In this document: positions 43,644-52,576 of the stretch, piece after piece | Numbering within the stretch: the stretch's first letter is position 1 | Layout: each line of letters opens with the position of its first letter | Assembly (NCBI GenBank): GCA_045643285.1 | Contig: JAZUKN010000102.1 | Location: 62,001 to 126,000 of the forward strand | Length of the DNA stretch: 64,000 bases | Source: UMGS1696 sp045643285 | GTDB lineage: Bacteria > Bacillota > Clostridia > Oscillospirales > CAG-272 | Direction: 5' to 3' | Position numbers and translations under genes: made by a program | The notes under the pieces: model-generated | The model's input: only the letters and a program-made list of their open reading frames with translations | What the model was told of the DNA's origin: nothing | The model's database searches: none

Positions 43644-46214
43644 TTATTTCACCGGAATGTCGGGTGTCCAGTAGTGCTGCTCGTAAATATCGGTGAAACG
43701 GTACTTCGGAATAGCACGGTCAGCGTTGATGTAAACGTTCGAGATCTCAAGCTCGCCGTGAACGATGAGCTGATCACCGATCATGTAGCTGTCTTCGTAT
43801 TCTCCGTCGTAGGAGTAGAAGTCGCCGACAAAGTCTATAACGTCGCCGTCTTCAAGACCTGTAGTTTCCTTTGCTATCGTATCGGTTTCGCCGTCCTTGT
43901 AGTTCCGTCTTGCACCTGCGATGTAACCGTAAGGCTCATCGTTGTCGAATACCACGATGAGATCGACGTACTCGCCGTTCAGAAGCGCCGGAATGCGGCC
44001 TGTGATCGTGTAGTTTTCGCCGTCGTCTACAGTAGAAACGTGATAATATGCGACAGGCTGACCGTTTACTGCAAGCCATGTGCCGTCGTATTCACCGACA
44101 AGCTCGCCGTCGTCCGTGAACTCGAAAATGTTGTCAAGTCCGAGATCGAAATAGCCGTCGCCTACGTCGTAGAATACGTTAAGCTCTAAATCGTGGACGA
44201 GCTTCCACTGTTCTTCGGGCATCGTGAGGTGGTAGTCCGAGCCGCTCTTCTTCCAGTCGAGATAGGAGGCATCGAAATGATTGTCCGCGATGAACGTTGC
44301 GGCGCGTCCGTCGAGCAGGGAAGAGAGGAAGCCCATATTAGAGCCAGTCAGTCCGGAAATGATCGAGCCGCCGGAAGAACCGGACGAAGAGCCGGAGCCG
44401 CCGAGGAACGACGAGAGCAGAGATGTGATCATATCCGAGCTTCCCTGAGAGGAAGAGGTTGACGGAGTTCCGAGACCGGAGAGAATGGAGCCGAACGGGT
44501 TTGCAGTACCGCCGGACGCGACCTGACCTCCGACCTCCATTGTTGCAAACTGCTTGATGCAGTCGGCGTATTCACCGTCTATGCCGATAGCTTCGTAAGT
44601 CTTTACCGCGCTGTCGACGGTTGAAGTTTTCTTCATCGGGAAGTAGATCGAAAGACCGTACGCATTCGTCATGTCTGACGAAGTTCTGTTGTACTTGACT
44701 GCGCCGAGTATCGCTTTTGCGAGTCCTTTTGATTCGCTTGTGCCGATGTTCTGCGCGAGGTCAACGAGGTCGACCTGGTCGATTCTCGACGAAGCGGCAA
44801 ATTCTCTTGCGCCTGAACGTGCATTGGAGACTGTCGTGTATTCGTCGGATTTGAGCAGATCGAGAGTCGAAGAAGCGAACGAAGTCAGCTCTTTCGGGAC
44901 GGTTTTTTCAAGCTCGGCAAGGTCGACTACAGAAAGAGTAGCAGTCTGTCCTCTGCATTTTTGAGCGCAGACGTCAACGAAATCGTCAACGATCTTCTTG
45001 CCGACTTCGAGAGTAGACGCGGATGTGTTTTTTGAGATAAGATTGAGCCAGTTTGTGTAGTACCAGCCGATACCGGGCTCGGTTTCTTCGGACGCGATGA
45101 GATAATCGGCGTAATCCGTCAGCATGAGCGCGTTTTCTGTGGTCGCCATAAGGCAGGCGTCAAAACCGATAACGTCAAACTTCACTTTCGCGTTCTTGAG
45201 CGCTGTGTTGATGCCCGAGAGAGACATCGAACCGCTCGACGGGTTCTTTTCGTCGTAGCCGTAGCCGGAAACCGAGCCGCCGCCGTGGTCCCAGAAAATC
45301 AGGAATTTGCGGTTAGCTTCGTAGTTCTTGTCGCACCACTTGATGAACGAAGCGAGAGTCGACGGGTCTGTCATTTTTTTGTTGCCGTCGTCCTTTACGA
45401 GACAGCTGATCCCGCCTTTTTCGACCTTGTAGATCTGGTTGACGGAGGACGAAATGCCCTGTATTTTCCAGCTCTTGCATCCGCCCGTGTAGACGATGAC
45501 GTTTACGTTGTCGCCGAGGTCAGCCGCCGCCATTTCGGAGAGGTCGGCAGAAGCCATGCCGCTCTTCGATTCAAGGTCGGTGCCGCACATATAAACCATT
45601 ATCGTGACGGTGTCTTTGCCGCTTCCGAGAATGTTCGTGTACTTGTTACGCGTACCCTTGACTACAGTCGTGTCGAGGGTGGAATTCGTGTTTTCGGTCT
45701 TCCAGCCTGTGGAAGTATTGCTTCCGGAGAAAGAAGTCGCACCGCCGAGAATGTTTGAAAGACCGCCGAGAGAGTTGAGAATACCGCCCGACGAACTGCC
45801 TCCGCCGATAACATCGGATATAATACTTCCGATGCCGGACTGACTCTGCTGCTGTCCGCCGGAAGTCGTGCCTGTATCACCGCCGCCGAACAGTCCGCCG
45901 AGAGCACCGCCGCCACCGCCGAAAATCAGAACTGCGGCGATTATTATGATCACGATAGTCGAGATCTTCGAGCTGCCTCTCTTGACGTTGCCGGACGACT
46001 GTGCGCCGTACTGTTCGCCACCGACATTTATGTGACTGCCGCCCTGTGCGCTCGGTCTTGATGAACCGCCTTTACCCGGACGAGTCCCCGGTCTGTCGGA
46101 CATACTGCCGCCGCCAACGAGACCTGTGCCGAGTCCGTCGCCGCGCTTGTAGATGTCCTTGCCCTGACCTGTGACGTGTTTTTCTCTTCCGCGAGGTCTG
46201 TTGTTTCCTGCCAT
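43644..46214 (-). CDS. clostripain-family (C11) cysteine protease, membrane-anchored
   Basis: An 856-residue protein. Residues 1-80 are a basic, Gly/Ser-rich cytoplasmic segment without a signal peptide. One membrane segment (84-100) is followed by a Gly/Ser-rich linker to about 195. The clostripain domain carries His310 (FWDHGGG) and Cys354 (FDACLMA), the catalytic dyad, with VYMCGTDLES at its start. A second Gly/Ser-rich block (about 575-640) leads to a C-terminal beta-rich region to 856. Clostripains cut after Arg or Lys and often mature surface proteins. Being beside three surface proteins, it may process them, but that is inference. Confidence 0.88.
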   Translation of the reverse strand: MAGNNRPRGREKHVTGQGKDIYKRGDGLGTGLVGGGSMSDRPGTRPGKGGSSRPSAQGGSHINVGGEQYGAQSSGNVKRGSSKISTIVIIIIAAVLIFGGGGGALGGLFGGGDTGTTSGGQQQSQSGIGSIISDVIGGGSSSGGILNSLGGLSNILGGATSFSGSNTSTGWKTENTNSTLDTTVVKGTRNKYTNILGSGKDTVTIMVYMCGTDLESKSGMASADLSEMAAADLGDNVNVIVYTGGCKSWKIQGISSSVNQIYKVEKGGISCLVKDDGNKKMTDPSTLASFIKWCDKNYEANRKFLIFWDHGGGSVSGYGYDEKNPSSGSMSLSGINTALKNAKVKFDVIGFDACLMATTENALMLTDYADYLIASEETEPGIGWYYTNWLNLISKNTSASTLEVGKKIVDDFVDVCAQKCRGQTATLSVVDLAELEKTVPKELTSFASSTLDLLKSDEYTTVSNARSGAREFAASSRIDQVDLVDLAQNIGTSESKGLAKAILGAVKYNRTSSDMTNAYGLSIYFPMKKTSTVDSAVKTYEAIGIDGEYADCIKQFATMEVGGQVASGGTANPFGSILSGLGTPSTSSSQGSSDMITSLLSSFLGGSGSSSGSSGGSIISGLTGSNMGFLSSLLDGRAATFIADNHFDASYLDWKKSGSDYHLTMPEEQWKLVHDLELNVFYDVGDGYFDLGLDNIFEFTDDGELVGEYDGTWLAVNGQPVAYYHVSTVDDGENYTITGRIPALLNGEYVDLIVVFDNDEPYGYIAGARRNYKDGETDTIAKETTGLEDGDVIDFVGDFYSYDGEYEDSYMIGDQLIVHGELEISNVYINADRAIPKYRFTDIYEQHYWTPDIPVK

Positions 46215-46260
46215 ATCATACCGTCCTTTTTAAGTTTTTCGACTTTGTTTTACATATTAT

Positions 46261-46288
46261 ATTATAGCCTCTCCGACGAAAAAGTCAA
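46261..46288 (-). promoter_or_regulatory. promoter of the clostripain gene
   Basis: On the minus strand TTGACT, a 16-nt spacer and TATAAT, about 45 nt upstream of the ATG. Confidence 0.6.
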
Positions 46289-46297
46289 TATTCTGAC

Positions 46298-47476
46298 TCA
46301 TTCTTCCTCCGCAAGAACACGAATACGATCTCCTGCTTTGCCGGATTTTATATCGTCGAGGTCGATGACCTTTATCTGAAGCTCGGACGCACGGTGGCGT
46401 GTGATGCTTCTGCACCGTTCCGCTGTAACGATAGCGGCTTTTGCACCCTTGCCGCCGAAACGGTCGCGCAGGATAGCCAGCTCGTTTATCGCCTCCGTGC
46501 TGACGGCGCAGGTCTTGCAGCTTATGAAGAAAGGCATAACGCCGCGCATCGTCATAACGTCGATCTCGTTTGTCACGCTGTCGCCGGAAAAACTGCCTTC
46601 CCAGTCGACGACTGCGCTTGTCACAACATCGCCGAATAGACCCGAATCAAGGCATAGCTTCCATACATACAGCTCAAGCACGCTTCCGACGTCTCTCATC
46701 CACGTCCGCACCTGCTGATCGGCAAACTCGAACGAAACGCTCTCACCGCGCTTTATTTTCAGCTTTTTGATGAATCCGAGCGAGGCGTAGTCTCTGAGGA
46801 TCTCTTCGGGTGCATCGGTGCGCGAGCCGCGTCCTGTTTTTACCGTGTACGATGATTTAACGTACAGAGAGGGCTTTTTGTCTTTCTGCCCCTGCGAGAC
46901 TTGCTGAATGAATGAAACAGCCTTTGTCCAACCCACGCGGTGCTTCATATATAGCTTGAAATACGGCTCGATCTTGTCGCTGTATCTGCCGAGAATAGCG
47001 TTGTCGACTCTGCCTTTGCGGAGCGCACCGCCTGCCATGCGGAAGCAGTCTTCTACGCTGTGCTCAAGCGTGCAGGGAAGATTTTCGGCGAACGGAGCAC
47101 CCGAGATGTTGAAAAACTTCTGCTTTCTGCGGCTGTAGGTGAACGCCGGAGTGCCGCACGACTTCGTCAGCATACCGCACGCGAAAAGTGCCGCCTCCGT
47201 TCCGCCGGTCAAGTCAACAACGCAGTCGGAATAAGTCTTTGTGACCTTTGTAAGCTGAGCGAGCAGTTTGTCGGCGTTGTACATCGACGATTCGAGAAAA
47301 ATCGGCTCTGTTTTCAGCTTTCGGTAGGAAAAATACTCTTTGAGTTTCATTTTTAACAGCTTGTTCTGCGCCACCTCGGGAGGACAGAGAAAGACTGTTT
47401 TCTCGGGCATAAATACCTCGGACGCGAGCACATTTTCTATCGGTCTGTCGTCGTAAAGCTCAATAAGCGTTTTCAT
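46298..47476 (-). CDS. Card1/Can2-like CARF-nuclease (DUF1887 family)
   Basis: A 392-residue protein with the plan of DUF1887/Card1. An N-terminal CARF domain (1-145) has the ligand loop DLTGGTEAALFA (88-99). A winged-helix-like middle (about 205-260) follows. The C-terminal PD-(D/E)xK nuclease shows Glu268 (GSVLELYVWKL), Asp306 (NEIDVMTM) and Lys321 (FFISCKT). Characterised relatives are switched on by cyclic oligoadenylate from type III CRISPR-Cas and cut single-stranded nucleic acid. No Cas gene or CRISPR array lies within this window. ATG at 47476 is used because the frame beyond it enters the promoter. The ribosome site is weak. Confidence 0.82.
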   Translation of the reverse strand: MKTLIELYDDRPIENVLASEVFMPEKTVFLCPPEVAQNKLLKMKLKEYFSYRKLKTEPIFLESSMYNADKLLAQLTKVTKTYSDCVVDLTGGTEAALFACGMLTKSCGTPAFTYSRRKQKFFNISGAPFAENLPCTLEHSVEDCFRMAGGALRKGRVDNAILGRYSDKIEPYFKLYMKHRVGWTKAVSFIQQVSQGQKDKKPSLYVKSSYTVKTGRGSRTDAPEEILRDYASLGFIKKLKIKRGESVSFEFADQQVRTWMRDVGSVLELYVWKLCLDSGLFGDVVTSAVVDWEGSFSGDSVTNEIDVMTMRGVMPFFISCKTCAVSTEAINELAILRDRFGGKGAKAAIVTAERCRSITRHRASELQIKVIDLDDIKSGKAGDRIRVLAEEE

Positions 47477-47516
47477 ATTTCTGCTTTCTTTACAGTATGT
47501 TTTATGTAGTATGGTT

Positions 47517-47545
47517 ATTATATCACAAATCGCTTCACCGCGCAA
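47517..47545 (-). promoter_or_regulatory. promoter of the Card1-like gene
   Basis: On the minus strand TTGCGC, a 17-nt spacer and TATAAT, about 40 nt upstream of the ATG. Confidence 0.55.
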
Positions 47546-47606
47546 CGCCAGACGTGAATCAATATAATAAAATTGTAGAATATTGCTCGGTTTTCCTTAT
47601 TTCCAC

Positions 47607-47635
47607 TTGTTTTTGCTCGATTTATGTGTTAAAAT
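47607..47635 (+). promoter_or_regulatory. promoter of the DUF819 gene
   Basis: TTGTTT, a 17-nt spacer and TAAAAT, about 27 nt before the start. Confidence 0.5.
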
Positions 47636-47661
47636 AAAACAAATATATGTAAAAAGGTAGT

Positions 47662-48819
47662 ATGGTTATGCTGATTGTCGAATTGATTCTTATGTTCCTC
47701 GTCCCGGCACTTTTTGTTTTTCTGACAAAGAGAGTAAAATTCTTCTCAACTGTCGGCGCGATAACTCTCTGCTACGCATTCGGCTTCTTGCTTTCCGTAT
47801 TGCCGCTTCCATTCGATAAAGACCTTATCCAGACTGTTGCATCCGTTCTTGTTGCGATAGCGATACCGCTGATCCTTTTCGGATTCGATATTCTGTCCGT
47901 CCGCAGTCTCGCAAAGAAAACAATAATCGCGTTCGCACTGATGATAGTTTCAGTCGTTCTTGTTTCATCCGCCGCGGCATTCATAGCATCTGGAAGCGGA
48001 CTGAGGGAGCCCGCGTCTCTTGCCGGAATGGCGACGGGACTTTACATAGGCGGCACACCGAACCTGTTTGCGATCGGCGCGGCACTTCTTGACGATAAAG
48101 GACTCATAAACCTGGCAAATGTCTCAGATTCGCTGATCGGCGGAATATATATCCTGCTCGTGTTCGCCGTAATTGCAAAGATCTATAAAAAACTCCTCGG
48201 TGAGCGTAAGACTCCGCATAATAAAACAGAAAACACCGATTCTCTCGTCACGGGTGAATACGACTACAGTGTTCTTCCGAGGGACAAAAAGGGAATAGTA
48301 TCCCTCGTTCTCACCTGCCTTCTTGCGGTTGCTTGCCTAGGACTCGGCGTGCTTGTAGAGATACTCGTGAACGGGAATATGGACGGAAGTCTGTTTATTA
48401 TCGTCACAGTGTCCGTCCTCGGACTTGTGCTTAGCTTCGTAAAACCCGTGCGCCGCGTCAAGGGAACGTATCAGATCGGGCAGTATCTTATTCTGGTTTT
48501 CTCACTCGGACTCGGAATGAGTATAGATTGGTCGCGTCTCGTGAACGATATTCTTCCGACGCTCCTTTTCTTCGGTTCCGTACAGATGTGTGCTATACTT
48601 GTTCACTTCATTCTTTGTAAGATATTCCGCATAGACGGCGGAACGGCACTCACAACGTCTATAGCAGGTATCTACGGACCTCCGTTCATCGCGCCCGTCG
48701 CAAATGCGTACGGAGATCGCTCACTTATCGTTCCCGGTGTGATTTGCGGAACGTTCGGGCTTGCAGTCGGCAATCTGATCGGAATTGCGCTCGGCAATAT
48801 TCTGTCTCTGTTTATATAA
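47662..48819 (+). CDS. DUF819-family membrane protein
   Basis: A 385-residue integral membrane protein with ten or more hydrophobic segments. It has the DUF819 (YjcL-like) pattern: ATGLYIGGTPNLFAIG in the first half and TTSIAGIYGPPFIAPVANAYG in the second, related Gly/Pro loops that suggest an inverted repeat like that of secondary transporters. The substrate is not known for the family. The start may be ATG 47662 or 47668. AAAGG fits either imperfectly. Confidence 0.85.
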   Translation: MVMLIVELILMFLVPALFVFLTKRVKFFSTVGAITLCYAFGFLLSVLPLPFDKDLIQTVASVLVAIAIPLILFGFDILSVRSLAKKTIIAFALMIVSVVLVSSAAAFIASGSGLREPASLAGMATGLYIGGTPNLFAIGAALLDDKGLINLANVSDSLIGGIYILLVFAVIAKIYKKLLGERKTPHNKTENTDSLVTGEYDYSVLPRDKKGIVSLVLTCLLAVACLGLGVLVEILVNGNMDGSLFIIVTVSVLGLVLSFVKPVRRVKGTYQIGQYLILVFSLGLGMSIDWSRLVNDILPTLLFFGSVQMCAILVHFILCKIFRIDGGTALTTSIAGIYGPPFIAPVANAYGDRSLIVPGVICGTFGLAVGNLIGIALGNILSLFI

Positions 48820-48840
48820 ATCATTCGGGAGGGAATCGTT

Positions 48841-49965
48841 ATGGTAGAGATCGTACCCGTATCAACAAAAAAACAGCAGAGGGAGTTTCTCGAATATCCT
48901 CTGAAGATGTATAAGGATAACCCGTATTTTGTGCCACCGCTCTGGAATGACGAAGCGAAGATTTTCGATAAAGACTTTGCATATAATGAAGTCTGCGAGG
49001 CTGTATACTATAACGCATACCGCGACGGACGAATGGTCGGCAGGATCTCGGGCATCGTTCAGAGGAACTCGAACGAAAGAAGAAATCAGAAGCGCGTCCG
49101 TTTCACCCGTTTCGACTGCGAAAATGACGAAGAAGTTGCACGCGCACTGTTTGAAGCCGTTGAAAAATGGGGACGGGAAAAGGGCATGGACGAAATATGC
49201 GGACCACTCGGCTTCTCGAATCTCGAAAGACAGGGACTTCTCGTTGAAGGCTTTGAAGAGCTTGCTACCTTTGAGGAACAGTATAACTATCCTTACTACG
49301 GCGAGCTTGTCGAAAAATGCGGGTACAGTAAAGAGGTCGACTGGACGGAGCGTAAGGTCACACTTCCCGAGGACGGCGGTGCAGAGCTTCACAAGCTGTC
49401 GTCACTTCTCGAAAAACGGTATCATTACAAACGCTGTCCGATAAAAAGCACAAAGGATCTCATCTCCCGTTACGGTAACGACTTTCTCGATCTGTTTGAA
49501 GAAGTCTATTCTCCACTTTACGGCACGGTGTCATTCACGCCGAAGATCAGACAGAACCTCATAAACAGCTTTAAGCTGATACTTAACGTAAAGTACGGCG
49601 GAGTCATTGTCAACGAAGAAGATAAAGTTATCGGCTTCGGTATCTGCTTCCCCTCGATCGCAAAGGCACTGCAAAAATCGGGTGGGCATCTCACTCCTGC
49701 CGCTCTTGTGCGTGTTCTGCACTCTCTCAAGCATCCCGAAATACTCGAACTCGGTCTCATAGGAGTTGCACCCGAATATCGCACAAAAGGTGCCGCCGTT
49801 TCGCTTCTCGTTTCTCTTGCCGATCTTCTCGCAGAGGACAAGAACATAAAATTTGCCGAGACGAATATGTGTCTTGAAGATAACCTCAACATACAGAACA
49901 TCTGGGAGAACCGCTTCTCGTCGGTCATGCACAAGAGAAGACGCGCTTATCTCAAAAAACTGTAA
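48841..49965 (+). CDS. GNAT-family N-acetyltransferase-like protein
   Basis: A 374-residue protein with an N-terminal part matching large bacterial GNAT-like proteins (FLEYPLKMYKDNPYFVPPLW, GRISGIVQR, ICGPLGFSN). The C-terminal half carries an acetyl-CoA-type segment, ELGLIGVAPEYRTKGAAVSLL, and the closing ENRFSSVMHKRRRAYL. The substrate is unknown. GGGAGGGA precedes the ATG, and the gene follows the DUF819 gene by 21 nt, so the two are probably co-transcribed. Confidence 0.8.
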   Translation: MVEIVPVSTKKQQREFLEYPLKMYKDNPYFVPPLWNDEAKIFDKDFAYNEVCEAVYYNAYRDGRMVGRISGIVQRNSNERRNQKRVRFTRFDCENDEEVARALFEAVEKWGREKGMDEICGPLGFSNLERQGLLVEGFEELATFEEQYNYPYYGELVEKCGYSKEVDWTERKVTLPEDGGAELHKLSSLLEKRYHYKRCPIKSTKDLISRYGNDFLDLFEEVYSPLYGTVSFTPKIRQNLINSFKLILNVKYGGVIVNEEDKVIGFGICFPSIAKALQKSGGHLTPAALVRVLHSLKHPEILELGLIGVAPEYRTKGAAVSLLVSLADLLAEDKNIKFAETNMCLEDNLNIQNIWENRFSSVMHKRRRAYLKKL

Positions 49966-49973
49966 GACGGAAC

Positions 49974-50014
49974 AAAAAAACGCTTGACTGTATTTTACAG
50001 TCAAGCGTTTTTTT
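49974..50014. terminator. bidirectional terminator
   Basis: A perfect AAAAAAACGCTTGACTGTA / reverse-complement stem with loop TTT, shared by the convergent GNAT and dockerin genes. It overlaps the dockerin gene's stop codon. Confidence 0.93.
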
Positions 50015-50879
50015 AATAATCGAAAGTAGAATCCGCTTCGCCTTTGTTGATGTTCGTTGCAAGTCTGACTATCAGAACATCGGTCGGGTTGACCGATCCG
50101 TTGCCGTCAACATCAGCGGTTTTGTTTTTGGCTTCGTCAGTGCTGCGGTTAATGTTCGATGCAAGACGAATCATCATAACGTCAGTCGGGTTGATCGATC
50201 CGTTCCCGTCAACATCTCCGGCACACAGTGTTATGTTTGCGTATTCTTTTCCGGAGGCGGTGAGGTCTATGTCTTCGCCGTTTACAATAACGTTTTTGAC
50301 AGTGTATGTAATATGGCACTCTTTCGTAACAACGAGGTCGTAAGTGCCGTCTGCTATCTCATCAAAAGAGAACTGCTGTGTGATCGCGTCGTACCCGTCT
50401 GTCGGTGCGATCTCTGTCGTGTAGACAGCCTCTCCGTCTTTTTTCAGCTCGATCGTTGTCTTGTTCTTCGGATTGTACGATGTCACTTTGCCTATGATCG
50501 AAGAGCCTGTTATCAGCTCGCCCGTTTGTGTGGCGGTGAGGGAGACTGTGGTGTTTTTATCTTTGCGTGACAAATAAACTTCAAATGATATCGTTTCTTT
50601 GTAAATGTCCTCGGATGTTACCGTGACGGTAAAATCAACACCGTTTTTCGTTGCGATAGGCTCAATAATTACACCGAGTGCGGCTTCTTTTTCTTCTTTT
50701 GTGCCGTTAATATCAATAGCAAACGAGACTTTTCCGAGAGCTTCTTCGGTAAGATCAATCTTTTCCTGGTCTGTGTCTATAATGATGACCGGCGGAAGAA
50801 TGATGTCAGCCGAAGAATATAACGGAAGAACGGTTGCACACAAAAGGAGTGCGACAAGCAGACATATATTCTTCTTCAT
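50013..50879 (-). CDS. small secreted dockerin protein
   Basis: A 288-residue exported protein. Signal peptide 1-24. Residues 36-118 are a beta-rich module whose layout (VSFAIDINGTKEEKEAAL, DFTVTVTS, ETISFEVYLSRKDKNTTVSL) resembles the B modules of the giant SLH protein. Residues about 125-205 match the small pre-dockerin module of the transglutaminase protein (SYNPKNKTTIEL, YDLVVTKECHITYTV). The C-terminal type I dockerin has two loops, DVDGNGSINPTD and DVDGNGSVNPTD. No enzyme domain is present. It may be a structural or adaptor subunit. CGGAG precedes the ATG. Confidence 0.85.
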   Translation of the reverse strand: MKKNICLLVALLLCATVLPLYSSADIILPPVIIIDTDQEKIDLTEEALGKVSFAIDINGTKEEKEAALGVIIEPIATKNGVDFTVTVTSEDIYKETISFEVYLSRKDKNTTVSLTATQTGELITGSSIIGKVTSYNPKNKTTIELKKDGEAVYTTEIAPTDGYDAITQQFSFDEIADGTYDLVVTKECHITYTVKNVIVNGEDIDLTASGKEYANITLCAGDVDGNGSINPTDVMMIRLASNINRSTDEAKNKTADVDGNGSVNPTDVLIVRLATNINKGEADSTFDY

Positions 50880-50920
50880 TTGTTTTCTCCGAATAATACT
50901 TCTTTTCTATATTCTATATT

Positions 50921-50949
50921 AGTTTACCACAATCCGTGTTTTTTGTCAA
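50921..50949 (-). promoter_or_regulatory. promoter of the small dockerin gene
   Basis: On the minus strand TTGACA, a 17-nt spacer and TAAACT. Confidence 0.75.
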
Positions 50950-50986
50950 ATGTTTTATGTTTCTGTTCAGAATAAATAACTTGTTT

Positions 50987-51358
50987 TTATTTGTTTCTCG
51001 GTTTCGACGAAAAAATAAACGCGGAAATAAGGCCGAAGAACAGCGCGGCAGTGATCCCACCCGCAGATGAAGTCATTCCCCCTGTAAGCACGCCGAGCAG
51101 ACCGTCCGAGTCGACTGCTTCTTTAACACCTTTGGATATGACATACCCGAATCCGGTCAGCGGAGTGGTCGCACCTGCACCTGCGAAGTCGATAAGCGGA
51201 CCGTATATACCGATGCCGCCGAGGATAACTCCTGCGACGACGTATGCGACGAGAATACGCGCCGGAGTCAGTTTTGTTTTGTCAATGAGTAACTGCGCGA
51301 TGAGCGAAAAAATCCCACCGACCGCGAACGCGCGAAGATATTCGCCTAACATTTCCAT
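50987..51358 (-). CDS. spoVAE: stage V sporulation protein AE
   Basis: A 123-residue membrane protein (SpoVAEB type) with four hydrophobic segments and the family stretches IAQLLIDKTKLTPARILV, DFAGAGATTPLTGFGY and GLLGVLTGGMTSSAGGITAA. It is part of the SpoVA channel that moves dipicolinic acid into the forespore and out on germination. It follows spoVAD by 20 nt. No spoVAC lies in this cluster. Confidence 0.94.
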   Translation of the reverse strand: MEMLGEYLRAFAVGGIFSLIAQLLIDKTKLTPARILVAYVVAGVILGGIGIYGPLIDFAGAGATTPLTGFGYVISKGVKEAVDSDGLLGVLTGGMTSSAGGITAALFFGLISAFIFSSKPRNK

Positions 51359-51378
51359 ATTATCCTGTCCGCTCCTTT

Positions 51379-52413
51379 TCAGTTTGTTTTATCTTTTTCA
51401 ACGGCTCTGATGTGTACGAGATGCGCTATCCCGGGGATAGTCAGTCCCTGATTGACGGAGAGCGGATTCATAAGCGCACCGGTTGCGAGAAAGAGAATGT
51501 TTTTCGCTTCTCCTCTGCCGATCTTTCCGAGAATATCCGCCGCCATAACAGAAGCAGAACAACCGCATCCCGACCCGCCTGCATGAACGTCTTCGCCTTT
51601 TTCGGGGTATATCATAAGTCCGCAGTCTCCGTGGACACGCGAAATATCATATTCTTTGACTTTTAAGAGATCGCAGAGTATATCACTGCCTTCGCTTCCG
51701 AGATCTCCCGTGAGGATCATATCGAATTCACCCGGTGAATGACCGGCGGAGAAAAATCTCTCAAGCGTGTCAGCCGCCGACGGTGCCATAGCCGCACCCA
51801 TATTCGACGAATCGCTTATCCCACGGTCGATGATCCTCCCGGGCATCACGCCGACGATTTCGGGAACGTAGTCCGAATGAACCCGTTCAACATCTTCAGC
51901 GAGCGAAGAATACACGAACGCGCCGGACGCAGTGACCGTCCACTGAGAAGTCGGAGAACGCTGACCGCCGTATTCAAGCGGATAGCGGAATTGCCTCTCA
52001 GCCGTGCAGTAGTGTGACGACGTGACGCTCACGCACCTGTCTGCGACGCTTCCGGAATATACAGCCGCCATGATCATCCCTTCCGCACAGGTCGAGCACG
52101 CGCCGTACAGACCGAAGAAGGGTATGCCGAAATCTCCGATCCCGAACGCCGACGGAATGCACTGATTAACGAGATCTCCGGCGAAAACGCAGTCGATTTC
52201 ATTCGCACCGAGCCTTGCTTTGTCAAGCGCAAGACGGACGGCGATCTTCTGCATCTCAGCTTCGGATTTTTCAAATGTGTCCTTGCCGAATTTGTCATCC
52301 CCACATAAATCGAATAAATTTCCTATTGGACCGCGCTTTTCTTTTTCGCCGCCTACAGCCGCAGACGAAATTATAAACACCCGTTTTGACGGACGAAGAA
52401 TTTTATTTTTCAT
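51379..52413 (-). CDS. spoVAD: stage V sporulation protein AD
   Basis: A 344-residue protein with the thiolase-like fold of SpoVAD, the dipicolinic-acid-binding subunit of the SpoVA channel. Recognisable stretches are GPIGNLFD, FAGDLVNQCIPSAFG, PFFGLYGACSTCAEG, TSSHYCTAERQFRYP and DLGSEGSDILCDLL. Upstream on the minus strand GTATA and AATAATA about 17 nt apart are only a poor sigma-G-like match. The spoVAC gene usually placed just before it is missing, and the next gene upstream is divergent. Confidence 0.94.
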   Translation of the reverse strand: MKNKILRPSKRVFIISSAAVGGEKEKRGPIGNLFDLCGDDKFGKDTFEKSEAEMQKIAVRLALDKARLGANEIDCVFAGDLVNQCIPSAFGIGDFGIPFFGLYGACSTCAEGMIMAAVYSGSVADRCVSVTSSHYCTAERQFRYPLEYGGQRSPTSQWTVTASGAFVYSSLAEDVERVHSDYVPEIVGVMPGRIIDRGISDSSNMGAAMAPSAADTLERFFSAGHSPGEFDMILTGDLGSEGSDILCDLLKVKEYDISRVHGDCGLMIYPEKGEDVHAGGSGCGCSASVMAADILGKIGRGEAKNILFLATGALMNPLSVNQGLTIPGIAHLVHIRAVEKDKTN

Positions 52414-52576
52414 TCTATTGCCTTTTCCACTTTGTTTTTTTGTATTATTTCTGCAAGCGCGGGAAAATATACATCATTTTGTGATTTATCAGTCGCGGAC
52501 CATTTATTAACTCGGTTATGTCCTTTTGACGTGGAAATGATATAATCGTAAATCAAGTCAAAGGAGCAGAACAAAA

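Noticed and set aside
46000..48000. CRISPR repeats near the Card1-like gene
   Set aside because: No regularly spaced direct repeats were found on either side of the gene.
52414..52480. Sigma-G promoter of spoVAD
   Set aside because: GTATA and AATAATA with 17-nt spacing are only a weak match. Not enough to list as a feature.
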